Part shown: in pieces, positions 25,346 to 36,066 of the stretch
Layout of the letters: each line of letters opens with the position of its first letter
How positions within the stretch are numbered: position 1 is the stretch's first letter
NCBI GenBank assembly: GCA_963580285.1
Contig: OY757010.1
Span: forward strand, 70,151,659 to 70,215,658
Origin: Lucinisca nassula
Lineage: Eukaryota; Mollusca; Bivalvia; Lucinida; Lucinidae
DNA: 64,000 nt
Reading direction: 5' to 3'
Position numbers and translations under genes: made by a program
The notes under the pieces: generated by a model
The model's database searches: none
What the model was told of the DNA's origin: nothing
The model's input: only the letters and a program-made list of their open reading frames with translations

Positions 25346-25974
25346 CATCACGTGAACAAGTCCGTGAAATGAACACCCCTTTAAATCCCACTTTATATCG
25401 AGAAAACTGGGGTTTACGGGGGTACTCATTATTTTTTCTTATTTTTGTCCCAAGACATAGGTTGTGGGTACTCATTAGTACCGCCTCAATGAGCACCCAC
25501 GTCCTATGTTTGAAGTAGAAATAACAAAAATATCACAGATTTTCATCAGAAAAGTAAACATTTTAGTGATATAGAGGATCTTACATCAGTGATCATGTAT
25601 TATTGGATTTATTAAACGAGTTGAGGAAAAAGGATAAAATGCGAGGCTTAGCCGAGCATTTTATCCCTTTTCCTCAACGAGTTTAATAAATTCAATAATG
25701 CATGAACACGAATGCAAGATTCTATTTATCATATGGCAATTAAAAGCCATATTATTCACGATGTTTCAACAAAAATGTCAATATTCCGCCATTAGTAAAC
25801 GCGACGTCATTAATGACGCCGTACATGTAACGTTACGGGACGTATCTAAATAATTTGCATATTTTAATCCACTTGTGGATTATCGAATTTATTACATGGC
25901 GTTATTATACTCTCGGACGCGACGTCATATGATAAATGAAAGATACACTATGCCGCACGGGTGTTATCGTAATG
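25346..25974. mobile_element. Foldback MITE, family B, split by element C
   Basis: Starts CATCACGTGAACAAGTCCG; its hairpin is shortened (tagtaccgcctcaatgagcaccc). It is interrupted at about 25571-25936 by the separate hairpin element C and resumes with 'cactatgccgcacgggtg' to end at CGTAATG. Confidence 0.7.
25571..25936. mobile_element. Element C, single-hairpin form
   Basis: Starts atagaggatcttac and ends gacgtcatatgataaa. It has a long hairpin with arms attaaacgagttgagg..gggataaaatgc / gcattttatccc..cctcaacgagtttaat around a gaggcttagccga loop, then a block rich in gacgtc and ttacgggacg. Other copies: 31893-32245 and the expanded one at 40301-41416. No coding. Confidence 0.7.
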
Positions 25975-26001
25975 GTGACCATTTATTTGTTTGTTTATTT
26001 A

Positions 26002-26282
26002 ATTACGAAAACACGCCTATAGAAATACATTGTAACCTTTATCGTCGAAAAAATGAAAATTTTAGAATGAAAAATTGTAATATTTTTCTTATTTCTGCTC
26101 CAAACATAGATTGTAGGTACTTCGTAGAACCGCTTCATAGAGAGGCGGTTCTAACGAGTACCCACAATCTATATTTTAGAGCAGAAATAAGAAAAATAAT
26201 GTTCACCCCTGCAAATCCCAGTTTTACTTTATAAAAGTGGGGTTCACTGGGGTCAAAATTATATGGGCGTGTTTTCGTGATG
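26002..26282. mobile_element. Foldback MITE, family A
   Basis: attacgaaaacacgcctata to gggcgtgttttcgtgatg, with a hairpin carrying a small loop change (cttcatagagaggcgg). Confidence 0.85.
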
Positions 26283-27232
26283 GTTTGTTTGTTTGTTTGA
26301 TCGTTTGATCTGAGGTTTAACGTCCCCGTCAACACTGTATAGGTCATTTTGGAGACATAGCTTCCAATTTCGTGGGACATTTACCCGACAATGAGATGAA
26401 ATGACCTCTCAAGCCCTGTCGCCCAATGAATCAAATAACGTTTATAAACATGGACGGTCCGACTCGCACCGCTTTGCATGGGCAGGCTTAGATCCTTTAA
26501 GCGGTTTACCAGTACTCGTGTATGGGTCGGTTTCAGCTCTGCGTGGTATCATCATGTAGCCTATCTATTTCTATAAGCCCCGATTGGCGGGGACGATTTG
26601 TTTGTTTGATTTGAGTGTTAAAGTCCCCGCCAACACTGTAAAGGTCCTTTTGGAGACGTTGCTTCCAATTTTGCGGGACTTTTACCCGACAATGAGATGT
26701 AATGACATCTCAAGCCCTGTCGCCTGGGGGAATGAAACAAATAGGGTTTATGAGCATGGACGGTCCGACTCACACCGCTTTGCCTTGGCAGGCTTAGATC
26801 CTTTAAGCGGTTTACTAGTACTCGTGTATGGGTCGGTTTCAGCTCTGCGTGGTAGCATCAAGCAGCCTAATCTAATTCTTCAAGCCCCGATGGGCGGGGC
26901 GATTTGTTTGTTTGATTTGTTTGTTTGATTTGAGTGTTAAAGTCCCCGTCAAAAGTCCCCGTCAAAACTGTAAAGATCCTTTTGGAGACATTGCTTCCAA
27001 TTTTATGGGACTTTTACCCGACATGGAGAAGAAATGACATCTCAAGTCCTGCCGCCAAATGAAACCAATAGGGTGTATAAGCATGGACGGTCCGACGCGC
27101 ACCGCTTTGCCTTGGCAGACTTAGATCCTCTAAGCTGTTTACCAGTACTCGTGTGCGGGTCGGCTTCAGCTCTGCGTGGAAGCATCATGCAGCCCATCTA
27201 TTTCTTCAAGCCTCGATTGATGGGGGCCTATC
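26283..27232 (+). repeat. Three head-to-tail gtttaacgtcc repeats
   Basis: Copies begin at about 26283, 26598 and 26905, each about 310 bp and each starting with GTTT repeats and ending near 'cgatgggcggggc'. ORFs 26584-26928 and 27034-27279 are repeat-derived. Confidence 0.75.
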
Positions 27233-27820
27233 AGAGTGACCAGCATCCTCCATATGTGACACAACTCAATTTCTGCTGATGTGGTTTCATACGGGTTAAT
27301 TTGGATCATCATGCCTCATGTCAAAGCAAGGGACCTCACCTGTACTGGCAGTTTTTCCAGCTCCGAAAATCCCGAAAAAAATTAAAACAACCTCAAAATG
27401 ACCCAATATGTTTTTTATTTGATTTTCTCAAATTTAACATTGGAGGAAAGAAAAATCATTTTTCTACTTAAATTTTTCATTGCATAATGAATGTTTTAAT
27501 TACTGTAGTTTAAAACCGGATACTGTCGCGTAGTTTTGCTAAATTACTGTTGAAATACATTAGACATAAGGTCCTATTTTTATTCAAAAATTGACCAATC
27601 TGAATTTGATGAAATATATATAAAATTATATTCAAATTAAAGGTAATATATTGAATTTATATAATATTTAACCACATTTTCGCCATCTAGCGTAGTAATG
27701 CTAAAATTAATGACAGGGAAAATGTTCCCTATTAACTTCTATATTTTTTTGTCGCGTAACTTTAATCGGACACATGTAGTTTAGTGGATAATAATTGTCC
27801 CACATGATTTCTTTTCAAAG

Positions 27821-27944
27821 GGTCGACGAGCTAAAGAACGAATATCTTTTTTATCGAAACCCGACCTATTCACTGTGTGCGGACCTGGAGGCTGAAAGTA
27901 TGACCTGGGACGAAACAGAATCGAGAGTATTTGTGACATTTCAG
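27821..27944 (+). CDS. Possible host exon, family not recognised
   Basis: A 124-bp open stretch lies between an acceptor-like ttcttttcaaag and a donor-like CAG|GTAAAG at 27944/27945. In the frame continuing from upstream it reads a plausible mixed-polarity peptide (VDELKNEYLFYRNPTYSLC, later MTWDETESRVF). It is not part of any repeat I could match. No family is recognised, and chance is a real possibility. Confidence 0.3.
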
Positions 27945-28024
27945 GTAAAGAAGCTAGCCAATGAGTACCGGTTATATGGGCCTATGCCACGCGAAAAGCA
28001 TCTTTGATCATGTGCGTCCAGCAA

Positions 28025-28267
28025 CTATATAATTCTGACCCCTTGAACCCCACTTTTATATAGTAAACTGGGGTTTAAAGGGGTAAACCTTATTTTTCTT
28101 ATTTCTGCTCTTAAATATAGATTGAGCTCCATGAGGCGGTTCTAACGTGCACCCACAATTTATGTAATGAACATAAATAAGAAAAATATCGCAATTTTTC
28201 ATTCTCAAACTTTCGTAATTTCGGCGATTAAGATACAATGAATTTGAGTAGGCGTGTTTTCGTAATG
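28025..28267. mobile_element. Foldback MITE, family A
   Basis: Left end worn; the hairpin has lost most of its left arm (gagctccatgaggcggttctaacg). Right end taggcgtgttttcgtaatg. Confidence 0.75.
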
Positions 28268-28321
28268 GGTTCCTCCTACGCCTAGTCTGAAAAGCGCCTT
28301 TAATAAGGGAATAACTGTATT

Positions 28322-28585
28322 CCGAAAAACAAGCTTATATAAATGCATTGTAAACTTTACCACCGAAAAAAATGTAAATTTTCAGATGAAAAATTGTGAT
28401 ATTTTTCTTATTTATGGTCAAAATATACATTGTGGGTACTCGATGAGGCGGTTCTAACGAGTACGCACAATCTATATTTTAGAGCAGAAATACGAAAAAT
28501 TAGGTTTACCCCTGCAAACCCCAGTTTTACTGTATAAAAGTGGGGTTCAAGGGGGTCATAATTATGTAGGCGTGCTTTCGTGATG
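28322..28585. mobile_element. Foldback MITE, family A
   Basis: ccgaaaaacaagcttata to taggcgtgctttcgtgatg. The hairpin left arm is deleted (gtactcgatgaggcggttc). Confidence 0.75.
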
Positions 28586-28593
28586 GTATTCAA

Positions 28594-28860
28594 ATTTGTC
28601 ATTTGGAGAGGTAAATGGGCGGTTTTTACCGTTTAACCGACGGTTTACCTCCAAAATGACACGTTTCAATACGGTTATCCCCATTCTAATGCACTTATTA
28701 AGTTTTGTTAAAATTGTGCTATTTTACTCAAAACGCTGCTTAACATCAAATACTGTCCAATGAAAAGCGACAATACATCATGACGTCGGGTTTCCGACAG
28801 TTCATCGCAGGTATTGTTCACGTTATCCAATCAATGGTCGCATAACATATGCAAGTTTTT
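28594..28860. mobile_element. Foldback element D, copy 1
   Basis: Hairpin 'gtcatttggagaggtaaa' / 'tttacctccaaaatgac' around 28609-28668. The rest matches 42613-43015 in reverse (ggttatccccattctaatgc, catgacgtcgg). No coding. Confidence 0.6.
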
Positions 28861-28861
28861 T

Positions 28862-29172
28862 TTTTGCTTGTTTGTTTCCTTGAATTGAGGTTAAACATTC
28901 CCGTCAGCACCATTTAGGTCACTTTGGAGTCGTTGCTTCCAATTTTGTTTGACTTTCATCCGACATTGAGATGAATGACACCTCAAGCCCTGCCGTCTAA
29001 TGAAACCAAACGTTAAATAAGCAATGGACGGTCTGGCTCACTCCACTTTGCCCGGTCAGCATAAGTCCTTCTAAGCGGTTTACCAGTATTCATTGTGTGG
29101 TCAGTTTCAGCTCTGCGTGGAAGCACAATGCAGCCCAATCTATTTCTCCAAGCCTCGATGGGCGGGGGCGTA
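28862..29172 (+). repeat. gtttaacgtcc dispersed repeat
   Basis: Diverged full copy from 'gcttgtttgtttccttgaattgagg' to 'gatgggcgggggcg'. Confidence 0.65.
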
Positions 29173-29893
29173 GTTACATACGCAAGTTTAGTGCATTCGA
29201 ATTTCTTACATGCTTTTCAATGAAATATAGAGATTTGTCAGTGAAATCGAAAAGAATATTGTCACTGTTTCAAACAGTGACTGATATCAATTTTATTTTT
29301 CACTGTTTGGGACTAAGTTTTTCTCGAAATCTAACTCTGTGGTCAGTTTTTTCCATTGTCAGATGATTGAAAATTAATGAACTGTTTTAGAATTGACGCT
29401 AAGCCCGTTCACTCGTCACAAGGACGTTAATGACGTCATTTTCTACGATGACGTCACGGTTTTTGTCGCGCGACGTTTGATCTGTCCGCACCTTCTTTGG
29501 GAAAATAATCTCTCAATTATTTCAGTAACCATTCATAGAAATGTCATCCAAAGCTATTTCTCAGGTGCAAACTTAGTTTACACCCAATATTATACCCAGC
29601 AAATACGTTGGACACCACTAAATTGACACGAAACGACCAGGAGCAAAGGTAGTTTTCTCTGAGGGCGAGGGCCGCGATTAGTGTAGCTAAATATTGTCGT
29701 TTTGAAGCATGTAAGAAGCAGAATATTTATTTTTTTAGTCTAAGATCAAACTTTATTTCACTCATGAACATCAAAACTGGTATTTTCACTCGTGGCTATG
29801 CCTTTCGTGAAAATACTGGTTTTGGTGTTCACTCGGTGAAATAAAAATCGATCTTACACTGAAAAAATCAAATATCCTCTATGTGCGATATAC
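29173..29893. other. No gene recognised
   Basis: The two ORFs here (29097-29366, 29393-29626) have no recognisable motif and no splice support. Confidence 0.5.
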
Positions 29894-30153
29894 CATTTCG
29901 AAAACACGCCTATACAAATACATTGTAATTTTTAACGCATAAAAACGAAAAGCTAAAGATGAAAAATTGTGATATTTTTTTCTTATTTCTGCTCAAAATA
30001 TAGATTGTTGGTACTCGATAGATCCGCCTCATCGAGGCGGTTCTAACGAGTACCCGCGACCTATATTTTAGAGCAGAAATAAGAAAATAACATTCCCCCT
30101 GAACTACCCAGTTTTACTATACAAAATTATATATAAGGCGTGTTTTCGTGATA
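29894..30153. mobile_element. Foldback MITE, family A
   Basis: catttcgaaaacacgcctata to aaggcgtgttttcgtgat. Hairpin ccgcctcatcgaggcgg; outer arm with aactacccagttttac. Confidence 0.8.
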
Positions 30154-30182
30154 GTATCAACATTGACATGTAGTCACTGAAG

Positions 30183-30463
30183 CATTACGATAACTCACCC
30201 TTGCGGCATAGTGCATTTCTTCACATCTCCAATATGGCTAAGTTTTTTGATGAAAATCCTTGATAGTTTTGTTATAAATGTTCAAAACATAGGTTGAGGA
30301 TGCTCGTTATAACCGCCTCAGTGAGGCGTTTCTAACGAGTACCCACAACCTATATATTGGAGCAAAAATAAGAAAAATAGTGTATACCCCCGTAAACCCC
30401 AGTTTTTTCTCTACAGTAAGTGGGGTGCAGGGGTCTTCATTTCACGGATTTGTTCACGTGATG
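30183..30463. mobile_element. Foldback MITE, family B, inverted
   Basis: CATTACGATAACTCACCC to TTGTTCACGTGATG, with hairpin ccgcctcagtgaggcg. Confidence 0.85.
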
Positions 30464-31039
30464 GGTTGCATTCTGACGAAGTTTGGGAACAGATTGAATT
30501 GAATGCAGATGTTCAAAGACCCCTTTTCGCCTGGCGCGGTCCGGATGGTTAACCCTTTTTGTACCAAATGAAATCTTCCTTCTTATATATAGCAGGAGTC
30601 CATTTCAAAATTTAAGGGGTGTCTGATTGTGTTATCTTCAAAATTCATTTGGGAAATGGCTAAACTTTTTGCAAACAATGTAGGCCCTTATCAGGCGCAG
30701 CGTTCTGCGGCGTCTGATCTGGGCCTGTACTGTTTGCCAATTACCCCTTCATGGGTTTACGGTACAAAATGAGTTAAAAGAACCTCACTATCCTGGTCAT
30801 TTCAAATTGATTTTATGAAACTCGACAAAGGCTCGGTTCATTCATTTCCTAAGAAATGATCAGTCGTGAAATATTGGTTTCATATTATCCGTTCTGCGTT
30901 TTAACCCTTATCCTGCTGAATAAATTATTTCACACCCATTTCTGGCTATCAACCAATCAAATAACTTGATATCATGTATTCATTAAAATTCACAAATTTA
31001 ATGACAGCAGTGTTTCTCCTGACCAGGAAGATTCTAGAT
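30464..31039. repeat. Dispersed repeat with 'tgatctgggcctgtactgtttgcc'-type motif
   Basis: 'ggcgtctgatctgggcctg' with 'ctgtttgccaatta' near 30700-30745. Related tracts occur at 7090-7150, 31450-31560, 35000-35115, 35390-35465 and 46725-46790. No gene seen. Confidence 0.5.
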
Positions 31040-31406
31040 CATTACGAAAACACGCCTATACAAATACATTGCCATTTTTTGGCCAAAAAAAAAAAAAAAA
31101 AAATGAAACTTTAAGTTGAAAAATTGAGATATTTTTTTCTTTCTGCTCAAAACATAGATTGCGGGGATTCGGTAGAACCGCCTCGACGACGCGGTTCTAT
31201 CGAGTACCCATTTTCTTATTTCTGCTCAAAACATAGATTGCGGGGACTCGGTAGAACCGCCTCGACGAGGCGGTTCTATCGAGTACCCACAATCTATGTT
31301 TCTGAGCAGAAATGAGAAAAATAATGTATACCCACTTAAACCCCAGTTTTACTGTATAAAAGTGGGGTATGAGGGGTCAAAACTGTATAGGCGCGTTCTC
31401 GTAATG
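31040..31406. mobile_element. Foldback MITE, family A, internally duplicated hairpin
   Basis: CATTACGAAAACACGCC to ggcgcgttctcgtaatg. The segment 'tttctgctcaaaacatagattgcgggga' plus hairpin is present twice (31139-31206 and 31212-31290), so the hairpin was duplicated in tandem. Confidence 0.85.
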
Positions 31407-31609
31407 TGAAAATGAAACCTACTTGAATGCAACTCTAATATTTAATCCATTTCCTGCTGAACACTAACAGCCCGTATCTTGCAAACAGTGTAGATCCAGA
31501 TCAGAGAAGCAATCTGACCAGGATCTTCACTCTTTGTCGTTTGCTTTGCAAATTTGAATGGATAAATAACGTCAAGTAATTTGTTTTGGTTGAAATGTTT
31601 TTTTTTAGG

Positions 31610-31800
31610 CCTAATCCACTTGTGGATTAAATATGCAAATAAGATAGATGCGCCCGTAACCGGTTACAAATGCGAAGGGAGACATTGTGAAGGACGTCAT
31701 ATGTGTAACTTTACGGGCGTACCTATCTTATTTGCATATTTTTAAGTCACTAGTCGATTATTGAATTTATTACATGGTGATATTACAGTCTCGAAGGAAT
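31610..31800. repeat. Inverted repeat related to element C
   Basis: Arms AATATGCAAATAAGATAG (about 31632) and CTATCTTATTTGCATATT (about 31722), with cgcccgtaa / ttacgggcg inside, followed by 'ttgaatttattacatggtgatattac' as in element C. Confidence 0.65.
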
Positions 31801-32275
31801 TTTACTTCTTATTTCTGTTTGAGCAGAAATATGAAAAATATCAGGATTTGGTTATCTGAAACATTTCATTTTGGTGGTTAACTTTTCAATGTATAGAGGA
31901 TCTGACATGTGTGTTCATGTATTATTGAATTTATTAAACGAGTTGAGGAAAATGGATGAAATGCGAGGCTTTGCCGAGCATTTTATCCTTTTTCTTCAAC
32001 GAGTTAAATGCATTCAATAATACATAAGCACGAATGCAAGATTTTATTTATCACATGGAATTACGATCACATTTTATTCTCGATTGTTTATAAAATGTCA
32101 ATATTCCGCCATTAGTCAACGCGACGACGTTAAGGACGTCGTAGATGTAATGTTACGGGACGTATCTAACTAATTTGCATATTTAATTCACCAGTGGATT
32201 ATCGAAAATATTACATGGCGTTATTATATTCTGAGCAGCGATGCCATGTGATAAAATTGAATAGGCGTCTGTACG
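31801..32275. mobile_element. Family A MITE remnant split by element C
   Basis: 'gagcagaaatatgaaaaatatca' and 'acttttcaatg' on the left and 'ttgaataggcgtctgtacgtag' on the right are the two sides of one MITE. Element C lies between them at 31893-32245. Confidence 0.6.
31893..32245. mobile_element. Element C, single-hairpin form
   Basis: atagaggatctgac to catgtgataaa, one hairpin around gaggctttgccga. About 353 bp, close to the 366 bp of the copy at 25571. Confidence 0.65.
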
Positions 32276-32433
32276 TAGTGGATTATTTACTCGTGTCCGT
32301 TGTGTAACTCATTTGTTTTGATTGCTAGGGTTAACGGCTCAGTAACACTATTTAGGTTATATATACGTTGATTTTGCCTTGAAATCTAATACGGGGGCAA
32401 GTCAATAGGTAACCAGCCTATCCCATTTCATAT

Positions 32434-32560
32434 TGAGTGAGTGAGTGTTTGAGTTTAACGTCTCACCAACAGCTAAGGGCATACAGACCTCGGTTTAAAG
32501 ACCCATCCGAAAGTCTGGAGAAGCCCGGGATCGATCATGCGATCACTGGTTTACTCAATT
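32434..32560 (-). mobile_element. tRNA-derived SINE (ACTC-tail family), reverse
   Basis: 'gagtgagtgagtgttt' tail, 'caccaacagctaaggg' body, and the complement of a B box (gggatcgatcatg). Confidence 0.7.
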
Positions 32561-33066
32561 CCTATTGAACGAGACAAACAAGATTTCCATGCGTTGTTTC
32601 TATACATATTTTAGGCATGAGGGCAAAATTGCACCCTTCTCGTGTCATTCATTCATAATACAATATTTACATTTCCAGGGTAAAGTCTACTGTAAACCTA
32701 TAGAAAACAATTGCGTTCATACTTCCATGAACGCATCGAATCGCGTGCTATTAAGTGACGTCATTCTAAACCATTGTTATTACGGGCGTTTATGACGTCA
32801 ACGCTGCTACGCTCTTCGTAGAAAAACTGCGTGTAAATGTTTTTAAACTTTAAAACGTTGCCCTACAAGCATCTTTTTTTGCCCAGTGATGAGGGGCAAA
32901 TAACGTAAATATAAAAAATAAACTTAATTTTTCTGCTTTTCATGAAGATATGAACGGCAGTGGCTCGCTAGCAAAGTTTACATGCACGCGACCCACTGCG
33001 TTCATACTTCCATGAACTGCAGAAAAATAAATTTCATTTCTTAATTAAACGTCAAACATGGCTAGC

Positions 33067-33346
33067 CATCACGAGAACAAGTCCGTGAAATAAAGACCCC
33101 CCTAAACCCCACTTTATATAGAGAAAACTGGGGTTTACGGGGGTAAACATTATTTTCCTTATTTCTACTCCAAGACATAGGTTGTGGGTACTCGTTAGAA
33201 CCGCCTCAATGAGGCGGTTCTAACGAGCACCCTCTACCTATGTTTTGAGCATTTTTAACAAAAATTTCAAGGATTTTCATCAGAAAAGTAGCCATTTTGG
33301 AGATGTAACAAAATGCACTATATCGCACGGGTGTGTTTTCGTAATG
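33067..33346. mobile_element. Foldback MITE, family B
   Basis: CATCACGAGAACAAGTCCG to GTGTTTTCGTAATG. Near-perfect hairpin GTTAGAACCGCCTC / GAGGCGGTTCTAAC. Confidence 0.88.
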
Positions 33347-33371
33347 CGATGCAAAAGCAAGCTTTTCATCC

Positions 33372-33550
33372 GAAGTTGAGTACCGTGCTGTAATTCGGTA
33401 CAGGTCAAGAAATACATGGCGAGTTGACCAATGTTTATGGGTCTCCTGCACCATCGCGGGCACAAGTTAAATTCTGGGTTGGGGAATTCAAACGCAGTAA
33501 AACACCTTTAGAAGAAGAAGCCAGGTCTGGACGCCCATCAGATGCCACCG

Positions 33551-33603
<53 letters not shown>

Positions 33604-34080
33604 CGACCTTATTTATAGAGGGTAACACATTTAGTAAACTAGTACTTATCTTCCATGTGGCCCTCTTTTCCTGGGTAGAACCAGATAAAGAAATGTGTAA
33701 CAAAGTATGGGATCTGGTGTACTCTGACAGGCGAATTAAGGTGGAAGAAACAAAGAATGCATTACACATGATAGTGTTTCAATAATCTTAAATGTTATGC
33801 GCAAGCTAACGGCCCGTTGGGTCCCAAATTCCCTTAGCGACGAGCTAATGGCAACCAGAGCATCAGTATGCAGCGCATTGCTGAAGCGGTTTAGGTCAAA
33901 GGAAGATGATTTTCTTTCATGTCTGGTGACTGTAAATAGATCTGGGTCCATTATTTTGAGCCGAAGAATAAAACTGAAAGTCACCAGTGGGTATGGCCTG
34001 GATCTCAGAGGTCAGATAAGTTCAAAACGCAGCCCTCTTCTGGCAAGGTGATGACAAGTGTATTTTGAGACGCACATGGC
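33372..34080 (+). pseudogene. Mariner transposase, split by a SINE fragment
   Basis: The N-terminal helix-turn-helix part at 33405-33552 reads EIHGELTNVYG then KFWVGEFKRSKTPLEEEARS and SGRP. After the SINE tail at 33551-33700 it resumes: SDRRIKVEETKNAL (about 33725), MRKLTARWVP (33797), and WVHYFEPKNKTESHQW (33946-33993, the segment that follows the second catalytic Asp in mariner transposases). KFKTQPSSGKVM ends the visible match near 34065. Pieces are in several frames and the C-terminal third is missing. Mariner elements move by cut-and-paste at TA sites; this copy is dead. Confidence 0.8.
33551..33700. mobile_element. SINE 3' fragment with (AAT)n
   Basis: (AAT)n at 33551-33603 followed by 'cgaccttatttatagaggg' and 'ggccctcttttcctgg', the tail side of the SINE at 19888-20221. 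The poly-Asn and poly-Tyr ORFs here are artefacts. Confidence 0.8.
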
Positions 34081-34619
34081 AGGCAGTTGAAGATAGACTA
34101 TTATACATAGCTCTGTCACTGCTTGCGTAATATGGTATGAATCAGTAGGACTCAAAACAAACTGGGAAGTGACTAATATTGTTACGCCAAAAGGTATACA
34201 TATCAAATTGTGCAGTGACTCTGGCTCTCATTGTATAATAGAAGTCACTTAGAGGTTAGGACCCTGGTGCTTGACCTAGTTATAAACAGAGCTGCAAACA
34301 TGGGCTAGATAACTACTAGGCTCTTGAAAATAATATAGGTCGCTTAAGGATCTGCACTGCAGTATATAGAATCAGCACCAAAAACTGTTTATTTTGGATG
34401 GAGTGATATAGATAAGGTGGGTATATGTTGATAGTTAAAGGATAATTTTCCTTATCAATAAAACATATGTTGTGGGTATTTATTAGAACTACCTTGCTCT
34501 TGATGAATATATACACACCATACATTTTTATCGAAAAATAAGGGAGACTTTAGCTAATGTACCACGAAATACCCACCATATCTACATCTCTATGAACTAA
34601 AGATTTGAATGATTGATTG
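34081..34619. other. No gene recognised
   Basis: A worn MITE-like core (gttgtgggtatttattagaactacc) lies at about 34458-34505. Nothing else is supported. Confidence 0.45.
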
Positions 34620-34840
34620 TTTGGGGTTTAATGACACGTCAACCCTTGTGGGTCATTTTGTGTCCTCTCAGAGAAACGGAGAAAAGAGATAGGAGAGAAA
34701 GTAGAGGATATGAAAGTGAGGGACAGAGGAGAAGAGGCAAATGAATGGAAGGAAGTGTATATAGAAACAGAAGAAATAACAAGTCCCCCTCTACCCGTAC
34801 TTGCAGCAAGGACAGTAGGCCTTGTCCAACTGTGAGCCAA
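34620..34840. repeat. Dispersed repeat, reverse match to 4110-4330
   Basis: 'ggggtttaatgacacgtcaac', 'gagagaaac', and 'aggccttgtccaactg' pair with the complement of 4110-4330. Confidence 0.5.
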
Positions 34841-35133
34841 TATCAGTTGGACACAACAGTGATGCAAGATACACTTATAGAGATTTAATTACAGTATTAA
34901 TAAATGAATTCTGAGCCAAGGCACAGAAAAGAATCAAGCTGGCATATAGTATTGGCATGCCTATATAGTGTTGACATGGATGTAAAGCTCAACACAAACA
35001 ATAAAATTAACCCTTGCCCTGCTGAGCCTCGATATGCCTTATCTTTCAAACAATGTAGATTCTGATCAGATGGCGTCTTGGCTTCTAAAGAAGCCATCTG
35101 ATCAAGATTTACACTTACATTCAGTTTGTGAAT

Positions 35134-35308
35134 AGAAGCCTCCGTTGTGCAGTGGTTACGCTACTCGCCTTGTAAACCAGGGATCGCAGGATCGATCCCG
35201 GGCTTCTCCAGACTTTCGGATGAGTCTTTAAACCGTGGTCCCGTCTCCGTATGACCTTAGCTGTTGGTGGGACGTTAAACTAAAACACTCACTCACTCAC
35301 TCACTCAA
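35134..35308 (+). mobile_element. tRNA-derived SINE with 9-bp target duplication
   Basis: gcctccgttgtgcagtggtt, ggatcgatcccgggc (B box), (ACTC)n tail. Flanked by tttgtgaat at 35125-35133 and 35309-35317. The least-damaged copy of this family in the window. Confidence 0.88.
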
Positions 35309-35765
35309 TTTGTGAATTTATAGGAATAAATTACATCATTTTAACCCAGTTTGTGCTGAAAACTTAGAATGGGATACTGGCAACCCGGGATTGGCAAAGA
35401 TTGAAGGCCCAGATCAGATGCTGCAGAACTTGACGTCTGATCTGGGCCTTCGTTGTTTGTAAAAGGTTTTGCCATTTTCCATATTAATTTTAAACATAAT
35501 ATATCTTGTCAGCCCTAAATTTTGAAAAAGGACTCCTGCATAACATAAGGAAGAACATTCCATTTGAGACAAAATGGGTGAAGGTGGGACACAAGTTCTA
35601 CAGATGTTGTTCCTGAAACCTGCATCACTGCTGTTTAAAGGAAATGAGAAATCATTCTATAATCAATAAAATCTAAATATTGTCAATTACCACACTCTGC
35701 TTGTGAGATTCGGGGTTTATACACAGGGTAATAAATACTCTGTAGGCAGGTAAACATGTGGAATC

Positions 35766-36066
35766 TTGTTTGTTTTATTTGAGGTTTAACGTCCACGTTA
35801 ACACAATTTAGGTCATTTTGGAGACGGTGCTTCCAATTTTGTGGGACTTTTACCCGATATTGAGATGAAATGACATCTCAATCCCTGCCGCCCAATAAAT
35901 CCATAAGCTTTATAAGCGTGGATGGGCCGACTCGCAGCAATTTTCCTTGGCAGGCTTAGACATTCTAAGCGGATTACTACTGCTAATGTGCGGTCGGTAT
36001 CAACTCTGCGTGGAAGCATCGTGCAGCCCAATCTATTTCTCCAAGCCCCAATGGGCGGGGGCGATA
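35766..36066 (+). repeat. gtttaacgtcc dispersed repeat
   Basis: Full copy from 'tgtttgttttatttgagg' to 'caatgggcgggggcg'. Confidence 0.7.

Noticed and set aside
26584..27279. Two proteins of 81-114 aa
   Set aside because: They lie wholly in the gtttaacgtcc repeats, and the same peptides appear in other copies.
33424..33769. Poly-Asn and poly-Tyr proteins
   Set aside because: Translations of the (AAT)n SINE tail. Only the mariner-derived part before it is real coding history.
35134..35220. Functional tRNA gene
   Set aside because: Pol III boxes are present, but the sequence does not fold as a complete tRNA and is followed by a SINE body and tail. The same holds for 9821, 15497, 20075 and 46080.
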